DNA of 64,000 nt, taken from Siphonodentalium dalli. Lineage: Eukaryota > Mollusca > Scaphopoda > Gadilida > Siphonodentaliidae. The stretch's first letter is position 1; every line of letters starts with the position of its first letter. The translations under genes and the position numbers were made by a program. The stretch spans positions 36,399,797 to 36,463,796 of the forward strand of contig CP136061.1 in assembly GCA_032622095.1 (NCBI GenBank), in the 5' to 3' direction. The notes beneath the pieces are model-generated. The model was given only the letters and a program-made list of their open reading frames with translations, was not told the origin of the DNA and searched no databases. Below are positions 47,448 to 58,230 of this stretch, piece after piece.

Positions 47448-47555
47448 GAGTGTTTATTGCTTCAAATGCGTCACAGCGAGGGAGGAAATTTTGTTTTATC
47501 GAAATGGCCATTTATCGATCCCCAAACTCAGATCAAGCTTGAAAATCGACCCCGG
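47448..47555 (-). mobile_element. SINE body fragment
   Basis: GAGTGTTTATTGCTTCAAAT, AAATGGCCATTTATCGATCC and CAGATCAAGCTTGAAAATCG match the body of the copy 200 bp to the left. The tRNA-like head is absent. Confidence 0.55.
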
Positions 47556-47985
47556 CTGTTGATCATAAGCACAATGGACGTATATTCATTCATATTGGAG
47601 GATCCATCTTCAAATTAAAGAAATTTAACCATCTCCTGTCAATTGATTTTAAACTTTTCAAATGAAATCATAAGTGCATGGTCAAACAAAACTTGAATAA
47701 ACTGCCGACCATCTACAATAGATCGACGATGTGCATTTCTCTTCCGTTTGAAAACGGCAGATTAACATTTTACCCACAACAATTGTCTGTCTAAGCTTCC
47801 AGATGGCCCGGTCAATCAAATCGCCTCAACCAAATTCTAAGACCAGGGTGTGCCAAAACTATATTATTATAGTCGCTCAACGACTCGGTTGAGCATACAA
47901 TCTAAGCTATCAACATATCACCATGTTAACGCCTATAAAAACATTAACTTATAATAATATATGTGATAATTTCATTCGTTTTCAG
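47556..47985 (+). other. End of KCNQ1 intron 3
   Basis: Ends in the exon 4 acceptor TTCATTCGTTTTCAG; nothing else identified. Confidence 0.6.
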
Positions 47986-48064
47986 ATCTCGCTGTAGTCG
48001 TGGCTTCCATTGTTGTCTTCAGCTGGGGGTCAGAAGGTCAGGTGTTTGCTGCGTCTGCGATAAG
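47986..48064 (+). CDS. KCNQ1: KCNQ1-like channel, exon encoding S3 (exon 4 equivalent)
   Basis: This exon encodes S3 and the S3-S4 loop. The acceptor is CGTTTTCAG and the donor GTGAGTTG. It is 79 nt: two bases completing the S3 aspartate, 25 codons, then AG, which joins G of the next exon to give the first S4 arginine. The translation reads LAVVVASIVVFSWGSEGQ, then VFAASAIR. The family pattern (VVVAS, G-S-x-G-Q-V-F-A-x-S-A-I-R) is kept. The outer part of S3 and the loop differ from human KCNQ1 as I recall it (I204A, L213F, C214S, V215W, K218E). A minisatellite with TGACGTCA-like motifs begins 12 bp after the exon. Confidence 0.94.
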
Positions 48065-48075
48065 GTGAGTTGTGT

Positions 48076-48284
48076 GACTTCACATAGATCATTGTTTACG
48101 CAATGCACGATGTGACATCATCACGTAAGGTCAGTGTTTCAACCAGTGTGTGGTGCGACGTCACCACATACAATCAACTGTTTGTCCAGTGCATGTATGA
48201 CGTCCTCGCGTAAGGTTAGTGCTTCAACCGATGCGTGGTCTGACGTCACCATGTAAGATCAGTGTTGCGATCAGTGCCCGGAAA
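48076..48284. repeat. ~42-bp minisatellite with TGACGTCA-like motifs after exon 4
   Basis: Five units at 42-43 bp steps, opening GACTTCAC, GACATCATC, GACGTCACC, GACGTCCTC and GACGTCACC. Two units give TGACGTCA-type CRE sequences (ctGACGTCACC and tgcGACGTCACC contexts). TAAGGT[C/T]AGT in the units resembles the exon 4 donor TAAGGTGAGT. Confidence 0.75.
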
Positions 48285-48544
48285 GTTGTTGTTCGCGAGG
48301 CAAACGTACTGGCATGATAAACACCAACTCTGGAATAGTTCGTTTACAACACATACTTTAAACCTTTAAACTATAGGGAAAATCAATTTCAACTGAAATC
48401 CCCGCTATAGTTAGACATTTTCCAACTGTTGGCCATTGCAGTCTAAATTGTTCTGAGCCTAAGACAATATTCGAATCCTGGTCTAAAACGACATATTTTA
48501 CGCCAAATATTGACTAATAATTTAAACTATCAGAACATTCTGAA

Positions 48545-49160
48545 CCCTTCCACGACCGGAGCTTCCTCAAATGTTACGAACACCCTGTGCAAATGCATTC
48601 TCTTATATATCCTCGCATATATAAGATTAAACTTTGACCTAACAATATTTTCATTGATTGTGTAAACCAGTGCATTAAGGCTGTGAGACACTCACATACA
48701 CAAGGTAGTGCATTGGCACATGTTCTTTAACCCTTTACCCAACAGAACGGCCCTGTGCCAATGCATTCTCATATATATGCGAGTCGACCATAGGTCGCCT
48801 CGCATATATAAGAGAATGCATTGGCTTGACACATTAAAAATAATAAAATTGTTAAAGAATGTAAGAAAAAATGGTAAAAAGTGTTAAAAAAGATTTTGTT
48901 TAGGCCAATGCATTCTCTTATATATGCGAGGCGACAAATGGTCGACTCGCATATATAAGAGAATGCATTGGCACAGGGCATAACTGTAATCATCACAATG
49001 TGGTCAATGAGCCGGTTCCAATGATATCCATATTTGTATGGTTTTATTGAGACAGACCCAAGATATTTTAGGCTGTTGAAGCTTTATTTGGCCGTTTTTG
49101 GCCGGTTTGTTGGGTAAAGGGTTAATGCTGCATTATCAGCGCTGCTCCCGTCATGAAGTG
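48545..49160 (+). mobile_element. Family 2 hairpin element interrupted by family 1 copy G
   Basis: It begins CCCTTCCACGACCGGAGCTT and ends GCTGCTCCCGTCATGAAGTG before TTAA at 49161. Its own hairpins are strongly decayed (TATATCCTCGCATATATAAG). Removing copy G rejoins GTTCTTTAA with TGCTGCATTATCAGC, matching the intact family 2 end at 40098-40130. Confidence 0.7.
48731..49121 (-). mobile_element. Family 1 twin-hairpin TTAA MITE, copy G, nested in a family 2 element
   Basis: A complete copy with TTAA at 48727 and 49122. The sequence on either side is the interrupted 3' end of the family 2 element at 48545-49160, so it inserted there later. Confidence 0.85.
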
Positions 49161-49164
49161 TTAA

Positions 49165-49824
49165 CATATTGTCGATCTCCAATTTCGCACAGATGTTGAT
49201 TCGAGCGTGTAACTTCAGGCTTAAGAACATATGGGGACAATTCCAAACTATAGCTGGTGTACAAACTCCAACTAATGTTGTGTCAAGCATGAAGGTTCCA
49301 AATGTTGAAAAATTGACCAAAGTTTGGGGGGGGTAGACACCGCCCCAACACCCCTCATGTCGCCTCGTCTGCCCATATCAGGCACGAATGAAACGAGAGG
49401 CATTGTTCGGTCCCGGGCCCCTGGAGTAGCAATTTCTGTATTAGGGAAATATCTGGGAGACGACCTTCCAAAAAACAAGTTCTTGTTACGTTCTTGGGCA
49501 TGTGAAAGATTCAAGATGATAATCGGGCCCATTAAATTTTGTTCACACAATACATGTAACTTGTAAATGAATTTTTGCCCAGGCTCCATTTAGAACAACA
49601 GTACCATCCTACAATCGCATGTAATACCGTATTCATGCAGTGAGCCACCTTAACCAGTTCTATACGAAATAATCATTGACGAGTACTACATATAATAATT
49701 TATTATCTAAACATTTCCCACTATTAAATAAGAATCCTTCCGCACTTGTATTATATATTTTTTAAATTTTATTTCACCCACCGATATAGCCAACCTATGT
49801 CAGACAAATCGTCATAAACTACTG
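49165..49824. other. KCNQ1 intron 4, unrecognised sequence with open frames on both strands
   Basis: Frames at 49324-49566 (+) and 49272-49589 (-) overlap. Neither translation resembles a family I know, and codon preference cannot be judged. Confidence 0.4.
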
Positions 49825-50268
49825 TTTTTGTTTTTGTTGTTGTTTGTAAGTCTCTCCTTTAGGTGAGCAGCACCCCATTATATTGGGTATATAAAATAAT
49901 AGTAGTAAACAAATCTAGTAAAACTGTCGTAATGATAGAAGGGCGGATAAAACTGTGGTGATAGTGAATTAAGAGATAAATTGTGGGTGTATATTAACAG
50001 TTGAACTTCCATATATACATACATGTACACGTATATTTTTGTTTTGTTTTTAAGATTACTATTTTGGTTAAAATTTGTCGTATTGACAAGAATATTTACA
50101 AATAGTTGTCTTACCTGTAGAGTTAGGTTTGTTTGCTGAGTTATATGTGCTTATCTGCTTTGCACATGAATTGAGAATACAAAAATTCTTGCCAGTGTTT
50201 CAATTTGTCTTTTCTCTATGTCAGTAAGGTTCCAACTTTCTCATTTTTGCAGTCTATAGTTAGCTGTG

Positions 50269-51060
50269 TTAAGAGGTCTGGTTGCTCAATATTATAGGTA
50301 TCAGTGATGGTTTTAGAAGACATAATCTGAGTTTGTGTATGTAGCATTGTCGTTGCTTGTCAGTTTTTGTGCATTGTGACACTAAATGCGTTCTGTCCTC
50401 ATCAGTTAGGCTACAGAGTGGACATTCGGCAGAGATGAGGTTTTGCCTGAATCTTTTTCTATTGATTTGTAGTAGGTAAGTATCTGTCATCAGCCATGTT
50501 TTTATAATAGCTTTTTTTGTGGCAGCGGACGATTGTTTCGATAATTCCGTAACAAAGTGGCATTTGCTGCTTGAGTTTTCTTGTAATTTACTCATTGTTA
50601 AAGTTGTTCTATTGGAAAACTCTTTATCATTAATGTCATGCCAATATTGGTATATAGTTTTTTTTTTACATATTGCATTCCATTTGTTGGCATCTTCCTC
50701 GCTGTGGATGGTGCTTATGATGTACAGTGGGTCAGGAAGAGTATATTTGGAAAGTATGTCTCTGACATGTACAAACCAGAAATGGCTGTTGTAATTTTTC
50801 ATAATAAGTTGCCTTATTGCAAGATATCGATCGGCAGAGTTGTGTGTTTTGGCTATATTAATATAGAAGGTTGTAATTGTGAGATATATAGTGCCTTGGA
50901 TGGGAATAGCTCATACAAGTGCATTTGTAGCATCATTTGCTGTGCACGTTGAGAGACTTTGTATTTGTCTCATGGTTTTTCGTTGGAAGCGTTCGAGTTC
51001 TTCTATGTCTTTTTTTTCTATACCATGAAGCATTCTAGGAATGACAAAAGTATTCCACAA
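50269..51060 (-). pseudogene. LINE B C-terminal region
   Basis: On the minus strand: NTFVIPRMLHGIEKKDIEEL, ERFQRKTMRQIQSLS, one in-frame stop, PIQGTIYLTITTF, then a 177-codon open stretch (50269-50802) ending in the cysteine motif CPLCSLTDEDRTHLVSQC. This matches the C-terminal half of LINE polyproteins, where the C-x2-C...H-x4-C motif is a presumed nucleic-acid-binding knuckle. Confidence 0.78.
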
Positions 51061-51180
51061 CTATGCTATGCTATGCTTTAATCTCCAAGACATGACGTCA
51101 CATGTAACTGGCGAGATTTGCAATATCTACAAGGTGCTTAGTGCGAAATATATACATATACATAAAAGAACACAGAAAAT

Positions 51181-51280
51181 GAAGAAGAAGAAGAAGAAAA
51201 GGAAGAAGAGGAAAACAATGAGAGGAAAAGAAGAAGAAGATAAGAAGAAGAATAAGATAGAAGAAGATAAAAGAAGATTG
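51181..51280. repeat. Purine-rich (GAA)n tract
   Basis: GAAGAAGAAGAAGAAAAGGA and related units, inside the 51065-51560 segment that interrupts LINE B. Confidence 0.85.
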
Positions 51281-51559
51281 GTCGATAGATATGGCGGTAG
51301 TCTCTATGTTAACCATCGTCAGTCCTCATTATCGTCGTTTTTATATTTATCTAATACGTTCTATCAGTATACTTTTCGAGGATGTGTTATATCAATACTA
51401 ATAATAATACTAACAACAACAACAACAGTCATAATATTTTGACTTGATATTTCAATAACATTAATAAAATGTAGTCAGCTATAAATTTCTATTTCTATAT
51501 TTGAACGCTAATTTCAGATAAAGTGTTAATTTTCTCAAGTCAACGCGAACAGACTTTGT

Positions 51560-53040
51560 CAGTACCTCGTAAAACTTTTTCTTAGAAGGTGGGTTCCAAT
51601 AGTGTTCGGATATGTATTTTACCCGCAGGTATACTATTTTACCCGCAGGTATACTATTGCCCGTGATATACCATTTGTTCCATGTAGCCCTGTTCCATCA
51701 AAGAGTATAGGGCTCATCGGCCCATTGTAATTCGTTTTGGGATATCTGGGGTGTTCGTTTGGTTACGCTCTGCACCTAGGTGTTTGGTGGTGCCGACAAT
51801 ATTAACAGATGTTTCCGCCAAGGTGAGGTTTTATTTCATTGTACAATTTTTTGGTAGATGCTTTTATATGGGACAATTTCGCATTTGGTTGCGTTCATTG
51901 CGAATCGATATTTACATGAGTTGTTGTATACGATGCTTGTGAGCGTTTGTAAATCAGCTGTTGTTTTATTAGAATGGCTACACCATCTGCACAAGTGGGG
52001 GACAGTTATATCAATTGTGCAAATTTTAAACCCAGCCGCAATGTTACTTAGCTGATTTTGCATGTCATTATTAAATCTCTTATATAGCATTGCTGATAAT
52101 TTAACACCTTCCCTTATGTCTTGGTGAAGTAGTATATCTGTGGAGTATGATCCTCCCCATTTGACCTTTGTATTTGCCTCATGATGTTATGAGTTTACAA
52201 GTAGCCATAGGTCGCTGTGGATCCCACAAATGAATAGTTTTCTTAGTAAGCTTTTGTGCCATGCAACGTCGAATGCTTATCAGTATCAAGAGTTTCTAAT
52301 ATTAGATTTTCATTAAGCCCGGCCACTAGGGGTGATGTGCCCTGAGTGAAACCACGTTACATTTTGTGATGGTAATAGTATGTTGTCTAATTTGTCTTGC
52401 AGGGTTGCCACGAGAATTTTACATATTATGGAGCTGATAGTTATGCCCCTGTAATTCCCCGGTTTTGTTGGGTCTTTGTCCTTTTTTGGTGCGGGTGTTA
52501 ATATGCCAATTTTGATCTCTTTTGGCACTTTCTATTTGCATATATTGTGTTTATGATGTTCATGATTATTGGGGCAGTTTCGTCTAAGGTATACTTAAGG
52601 TGTTCGGCCGTAATTCCAGCATAGTCGGCTGCTTTGTTTAATTTAAGCTTATTGACAATTGTTTTAATTTCATGCAGTGTGACTGGTTCTAATGATGGTT
52701 TAATAGAACGAAATATTTGTTCAATAGCTTCAATATCTGCTGATATTTGTTTGTGGAATGTATCAACTAATCTATCAGCGGTTATTGGTTCTGACAGACT
52801 TTTGAAGTGGATAAATCACCCATCCGTCATCTGCTCAGCACCATATTGGTGTCCATCTGTTTCAATGTACTCAGTGACTACACTATTGGTGAGACTTTGT
52901 TTACTTATACGTTTGTAAAATAGCACCTGATCATTAGATGCATTGGCTTGAATAATTTCATTGTATAGCTGAGTTCTTTCTGCAGCTATTTGTTGCTTTT
53001 GTGTACACCTTAAATTATTTTTAATGGCCATTTTTGCAGC
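51560..53040 (-). pseudogene. LINE B reverse transcriptase remains
   Basis: On the minus strand an open stretch (52816-53031) is followed by the reverse transcriptase entry motif KIGILTPAPKKDKDPTKPG and NYRGITISSIICKILVATL (52313-52528). The catalytic box then reads CADGVAIL, where [Y/F]ADD is expected, so the second aspartate is glycine. The frame changes between these parts and stops are frequent. The box lies near 51990; similarity fades toward 51560. Confidence 0.72.
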
Positions 53041-53045
53041 TTAAA

Positions 53046-53417
53046 CCCTTTACCTAACAAAACGGCCAAAGCCGGCCAAATAAAGCTTCAACAGCCTAAA
53101 ATATCTTCGGTCTGTCTCAATAGAACCATACAAATATTGATATCATTGGAACCGGCTCCTTGACCACATTGTGATAGTTACAGTTAGCCCTGTGCCAATG
53201 CATTCTCTTATATATGCGAGTCGACCATAGGTCGCCTCGCATATATAAGAGAATGCATTGGCCTAAAAAAAACAATTTTTTTCTTACATTCTTTAACAAT
53301 TTTATAATTTTTAATGTGTTAAGCCAATGCATTCTCTTATATATGTGAGGCGACCTATGGTCGACTCACATATATAAGAGAATGCATTGGCACAGGGCCC
53401 TTCTGTTGGGTAAAGGG
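53046..53417 (+). mobile_element. Family 1 twin-hairpin TTAA MITE, copy H, nested in LINE B
   Basis: The left flank is TTAA plus one extra A (53041-53045), the right TTAA 53418-53421. The short spacer reads AAAAAAAACAATTTTTTTCTT. It lies between the endonuclease and reverse transcriptase remains of the minus-strand LINE. Confidence 0.84.
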
Positions 53418-53429
53418 TTAAGTAGATTC

Positions 53430-54290
53430 TATTTATCAGTTGGTTTATCAGCCACTTTCCAATCATAATGAGCATTGGCTATGTTTGGGTTCCATTGGAT
53501 ATGTTTGGGTTCCATTGCTTTTGACCCTTTGAGCTCATTTATGCCTTTTAGCTGGTGTGGCTTTCTCTGCTGCGTTAGTTAGAATGTGGCCAAATTTTAC
53601 AATGGATTCTTCCACGTTGTTTTTAATGGTGGTCTGTGTCAAGTGATTTGTTCTATTGATATGCTGCCTGTAAAGGTCAAGATCACATTCTTTCAGTTTG
53701 TTCTTTTTTTGTGATATGTTTTCATTACCATTTTGTATTTTTATAAATGGTGCAATTGTCATTTCGACTTTGATGAGATCATGATCTTTCACATTTGATG
53801 GAACATCGACAACTTGCATGTTTGATAAAATTTTGTCGTGTGTTGTGGATTCTACAAAGTAGTCAATGATAGATTGTGATTTCCCATTATGATGTCGAAA
53901 TGTAATTTCCGGGACATATCCATCGGGTGTAGTAAGCTCATGATCTATATAGAACTGTTTGAAAAGTTTGTCCTGTTCATTAGGTGGTTGTCTGTCTAAT
54001 GATGCGTTCATATCCCCTGCCATTATTTTTTTTTTATCTGCATATTTTGTCATAATAGCATATATTTTTCCAGTATCTCATTGTATTCGTCTTTATCTTT
54101 TTTATCAGCCGAGTGAGTGTTACTGGGTATGTATGCATTTATTAGGCATATGTTTGTTGGGCTGGTTGTAATGCATATGATTCTGTTGTCTCCATCATCT
54201 CTAGCATCTATAATTTTATTAAGATTTTTGTGCCATAAGGTTGATACTCCCCCCGTAGGCCGTAGCCCCTAATCCTCATGTTTGGTGGTA
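53430..54290 (-). pseudogene. LINE B endonuclease domain
   Basis: This is an AP-endonuclease-like domain that nicks target DNA for LINE insertion. Minus-strand motifs in order are RGGVSTLWHKNL, IMAGDMNASLD, QSIIDYFVEST and VKDHDLIKVEM, matching the family's GDxN, D-Y and SDH-type blocks. The N-terminal segment with the first catalytic asparagine and glutamate is missing. The first part (54290-54060) is in another frame from 53535-54053, so it is broken. A 172-codon stretch at 53535-54053 remains open. Confidence 0.8.
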
Positions 54291-54388
54291 GGGGTTCATT
54301 TTGATCAACTGATTTGCTGCTGTTGTCAAAGTTTTCAGCCAAATAAAACTACGAATTTCTATCTCAATCAATCATCTATCCAACTTAA

Positions 54389-54772
54389 CCCAACAGAACG
54401 GCCCTGTGCCAATGCATTCTCTTACATATGCGAGTCGACCATAGGTCGCCTCGCATATATAAGAGAATGCATTGGCTTAACACATTAAAAATTATAAAAT
54501 TGTTAAAGAATGTAAGAACAAATGGTAAAAAGTGTTAAAAAAAGATTTTTTTAGGCCAATGCATTCTCTTATATATGCGAGGCGACCTATGGTCGACTCG
54601 CATATATAAGAGAATGCATTGGCACAGGGCATAACTGTAACTATCACAATGTGGTCAAGGAGCCGGTTCCAATGATATCCATATTTGTAAGGTTCTATTG
54701 AGACAGACCGAAGATATTTTAGGCTGTTGAAGCTTTATTTGGCCGGTTTTGGCCGGTTTGTTGGGTAAAGGA
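54389..54772 (-). mobile_element. Family 1 twin-hairpin TTAA MITE, copy I
   Basis: TTAA lies at 54385 and 54773. The left TIR has lost TTTACCC (reads CCCAACAG after TTAA). Both hairpins are present, one with a TTACATATG change. It sits just beyond the endonuclease end of LINE B. Confidence 0.84.
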
Positions 54773-54776
54773 TTAA

Positions 54777-56350
54777 TTGGTGGCCTGCTTGAATATTTCA
54801 AGAACAATTCCAGAACGCGCGTCGCAGAAGTTGTTTGCGCACATGTTTAACGCTAACAATGCATCAAATTACGTTCGAGTAATTGTAAGTTTGGTGCGAT
54901 AACTGATCCCTGACGTCGACATTAATTTCGTTCTCCCCAATTAGATCTGGGTCACGTGATCGACGCTGACAACTGAAGTCTGTCGGGCTTCGCGGAATTT
55001 TCTCGCGAAATACAATATCCGATCATGGGTCATTCCGCCCTGTAATTGAGAACTGATCTGAATGGACAGGGGATTGAGGGATTTCTGAATTCTTATAAGG
55101 GTCGGCGTTCGGTAATTGGCGTCAACACCCTCGAGGCTGTTGCAGACAGGAATTCATCTTTGATATTTATGTGATGTCTCGCGTATATAGATAGAACGAC
55201 ACACTTGTGTGAACTACGTGTACTAACTGTATTGCATAGTATTGTTGTGGTGCACCCGAGGAATCAGAATATATTTTTTTCTTCGAATGTCCTTACTTTA
55301 TTTATGAATGACTAAAACTCCTGGATAGTATATCTAGACTGCATACTATATTTGACCGTTGGAAATATACTATTCGGTTCCACTCATGATACTGAGCAAA
55401 TAAATTACAAGTTATTCACTGCTGCTCAAACGTTTATTATAGAAACACCGATTTAATCATTAATAGTATACTAAACCAGCAAATATTAATATATAAATTG
55501 GGGAAAACAAATACCACATCATCGATCGACAGTTCACAATCTCATAATCCCCTCCCCCGCGCCCATTCTGACGCAAATAATACACTTTTTCTTTGACATC
55601 TTACGGTGCACCCACACTTTATCTTCATCCTTTATCATACATCCTTTGTATTATAAGCATTGCTGAAAGGTAAGGAAGCCTAACTCGTTTTGTTAATTGT
55701 CAATTGTTTGTTGGAAAGGGGCTTCAATAAATTAGCAATAACCTTTTCCAAATCTAATTATCTATTTTTGCTAATAAAATATGTTTAAACTAAACTAACT
55801 GTATTGTACGAGTTTGTTGTGACTCGATGATACGGCGATACGGTTCTAGCTGTATCTCGCGACAAGATAAACGATGAGGTTATAACATTTTTAGAATAAC
55901 CCAGACGCCTATATTGAAATTTAGGTCACTATGCTTCATTTAATTGAACAAACTACTGATTTATGTAGACCATTGCCCGTGGTGGTGAAGACATTTTTCT
56001 GTTACAAAATACGGCTTTGCAGTCAAGAGCGTTGTCAACATAATATGTTTGGATTGTCCAATGACAAAGCAGAGTGTTTTTCAGTCTAAGTTAACCACAT
56101 ACCAACATATAACTAGTGGGTCTGTATGATTACTTGGCGTAGCCTTTCCATTTCCCGAACCGCGAGTTTCCATGTCAGTAGCGCCAATCAGAACTCACTA
56201 TTAGTAGCACCAAGATAATTATATGCGTCCATGCAATCAAAACGATTAGAGTAGCGCAATGTGACGTTATTTGGTGTTTGAGTGTTTTTGAACCCTTCTA
56301 TATTGCTCCGATTCGCAAACTTAATTAAGTAATAGGTGTGTAATACATAG
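54777..56350. other. KCNQ1 intron 4, no feature recognised
   Basis: No LINE, SINE or exon signal found. It could hide the missing 5' part of LINE B, but no motif supports that. Confidence 0.45.
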
Positions 56351-56519
56351 ATAGAACCGCATGTGTGTCTGGATTTTGACGAAATTATCGCACGAGATTT
56401 GTTGACGGGGCGATACCTCGAGTGCGGGACCCCATCCCGCACGAGAGGTATCGCGTTCCGCCAACAAATCGAGTGCGATATATAATTCGTCAAAATCCAG
56501 ACACTCATGCAGTTCTACT
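56351..56519. mobile_element. Palindromic foldback MITE, probable TA target
   Basis: Arms of about 78 nt open GAACCGCATGTGTGTCTGGA and close in reverse complement (CCAGACACTCATGCAGTTC), with a short centre at GGGACCCCATCCC. TA lies at both edges. It ends exactly where LINE C coding similarity begins. Confidence 0.65.
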
Positions 56520-57670
56520 TTTATTACATATTGGAATTAAATTTAGTAATACGGGTAGATTCTCACATGCAGTGGAAGAATTGAGTGCTAAAGGACTCAA
56601 AGCAATGCATTCTTTATTTAACGCATGTACAAACGACGCACCGATTCCACTAGTGACGTCTTTAAAACTCTTCGAAGGATTAATTAAGCCGATATTGTTA
56701 TATGGTAGCGAAATATGGGGTGTGGAAATAACCACTAAAAATCACGATCGCCTACCATGTGAGAAGGTACACATAACATATTGTAAGCGGTTGCTCGAAG
56801 TCGGCCGATTTTCTTCGAACAACGCGGTTCGCGCCGAGTTAGGGAGCCACCCATTATTTATTGACGTGGCATGCAGACTGTCATCTTATGTAATTAAGAT
56901 AATTTCACGGTCGGACTGTAATCTTCAAAACGACAGAATCACTGGGGTGGAATATTGCAGACCTAAAAAATCCGGGTCCAGTTCTGAGTCAATTCAAAAG
57001 AAATATTATTGAAGATTATTATATATATTTCAGACAGAGTCTCACTGATGAATGCTCAAAAACGGGAAGTAATAAATTACGAACATACCGACTATTCAAA
57101 CTTAAGTACGAAATAGAACCTTATCTTCTTCACACACCATCAATAGAAAATAGAATCGTTTTTACTAGACTGCGTATAAGTAATCATAAACTGGCTATTG
57201 AAAAGGGACGCCACACCCAACCACCGACGGCATTGGAACAAAGACTATGTATATTTTGTTCCGATGATGCTATTGAAGATGAAAAACACTTTCTTTTGTA
57301 ATGTAGTGCTTACCGCACACTGCGGCTCGAACTAATAACTCTTATGAAGACACAGTTCCCAGACTTTGAAAACATGACACAAACTGAACAGCTTGTCAAA
57401 ATCCTATCCAATAATATTTCAAATTCATGCACTTCAATATGTCATATAATCCGAAAATTATTTTCCGCACGCGATGAGCATCGCATCATAAGCAATGAAT
57501 AAATGAAGACGAGACGACCCTATGCACATTCAGCTTTACTTAAATGGTTATATATTACCATCTATTATTATATCATTTATTATATTGTTCAATGTACAAC
57601 TATATATTATTATGTTTGCATACTGTCCTTATAAGGATGTTTTGCCTATTAAACTTATCTTACTTACTAT
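56520..57670 (+). mobile_element. LINE C: 5'-truncated non-LTR retrotransposon
   Basis: On the plus strand: HIGIKFSNTGRFSHAVEEL, LFEGLIKPILLYGSEIWGVE, VRAELGSHPLFIDVACRLS, then after a frameshift near 57010 RTYRLFKLKYEIEPYL, NRIVFTRLRISNHKLAIEKG and CIFCSDDAIEDEKHFLL, a stop, then C. The order matches the C-terminal half of LINE A. The 3' UTR ends near 57670 in CCTATTAAACTTATCTTACT. It lies in KCNQ1 intron 4 in the sense direction. The upstream palindrome supplies the first ~30 codons of the open frame at 56422 and is not part of the LINE. Confidence 0.8.
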
Positions 57671-58230
57671 CTCCGTATCATAGTAAGTTGACTCACAATC
57701 GTACATCTCCGGTACAGAAAATGTGAATTTAATTGAGTTTTAACGGCATTTTAGGGTTAACGCAAAAATCAGACAGGGAGCCCGTCTATCCGCGAGAGAC
57801 ATTGACCCATCTTTAATGATGCGTTTGAAATTAAATTTTGTGCCTCGACAAACATATTCTTGAAATGAAACTACTTGAATGAATCATCTCATCGATTGGT
57901 CGCTTATAATAAATTGTCGTGATTGAAAAAGTAAAACAGTAACGACGAGAACCAGTCTAACAACACTGAATGAAATAGTTCCGTCGACAGAATTATCTCA
58001 CGCCTGGAAACTCGTGCTATCATGCGAATTACGTTGATAGATATGTAATAAATAGAATTATTAGAGTAGGAGAGCTGTAGAAACGCGTTTTGCTTAAATC
58101 CATGCGAGAACATCAGGCGATTTTCGCCAAAAATAATGTAACTGGAAGTTACATTTTGAAAACGCTTAAATCTCTTTGAAAAATAATAAGATTTTAATAT
58201 CAGGCGATGTTTGCATCTCCGCTGAGTTCT
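57671..58230. other. KCNQ1 intron 4, no feature recognised
   Basis: AT-rich DNA downstream of LINE C. Confidence 0.5.

Larger units (their letters stand above)
49825..54290 (-). mobile_element. LINE B: long, broken APE-type non-LTR retrotransposon
   Basis: On the minus strand the order is endonuclease (54290-53430), linker and reverse transcriptase (53040-51560), C-terminal region (51060-50269) and a 3' UTR ending near 49825 in an AACAACAAAAACAAAAAC-type tail. Family 1 copy H interrupts it, and 51065-51560 holds unrelated sequence including a purine-rich tract. Multiple stops and frameshifts make it non-functional. It lies antisense in KCNQ1 intron 4. Confidence 0.8.

Noticed and set aside
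48976-49005. Frames such as PCANAFSYICESTIGRLAYIR seen at several loci
   Set aside because: They are translations of the twin hairpins and recur with every MITE copy.
49272-49589. Overlapping frames on both strands suggesting an exon
   Set aside because: No family resemblance, splice signals or conserved motif could be identified.
56422-56510. ATG at 56422 as the start of a gene
   Set aside because: The first ~30 codons lie in the palindromic MITE; the LINE part begins after it.
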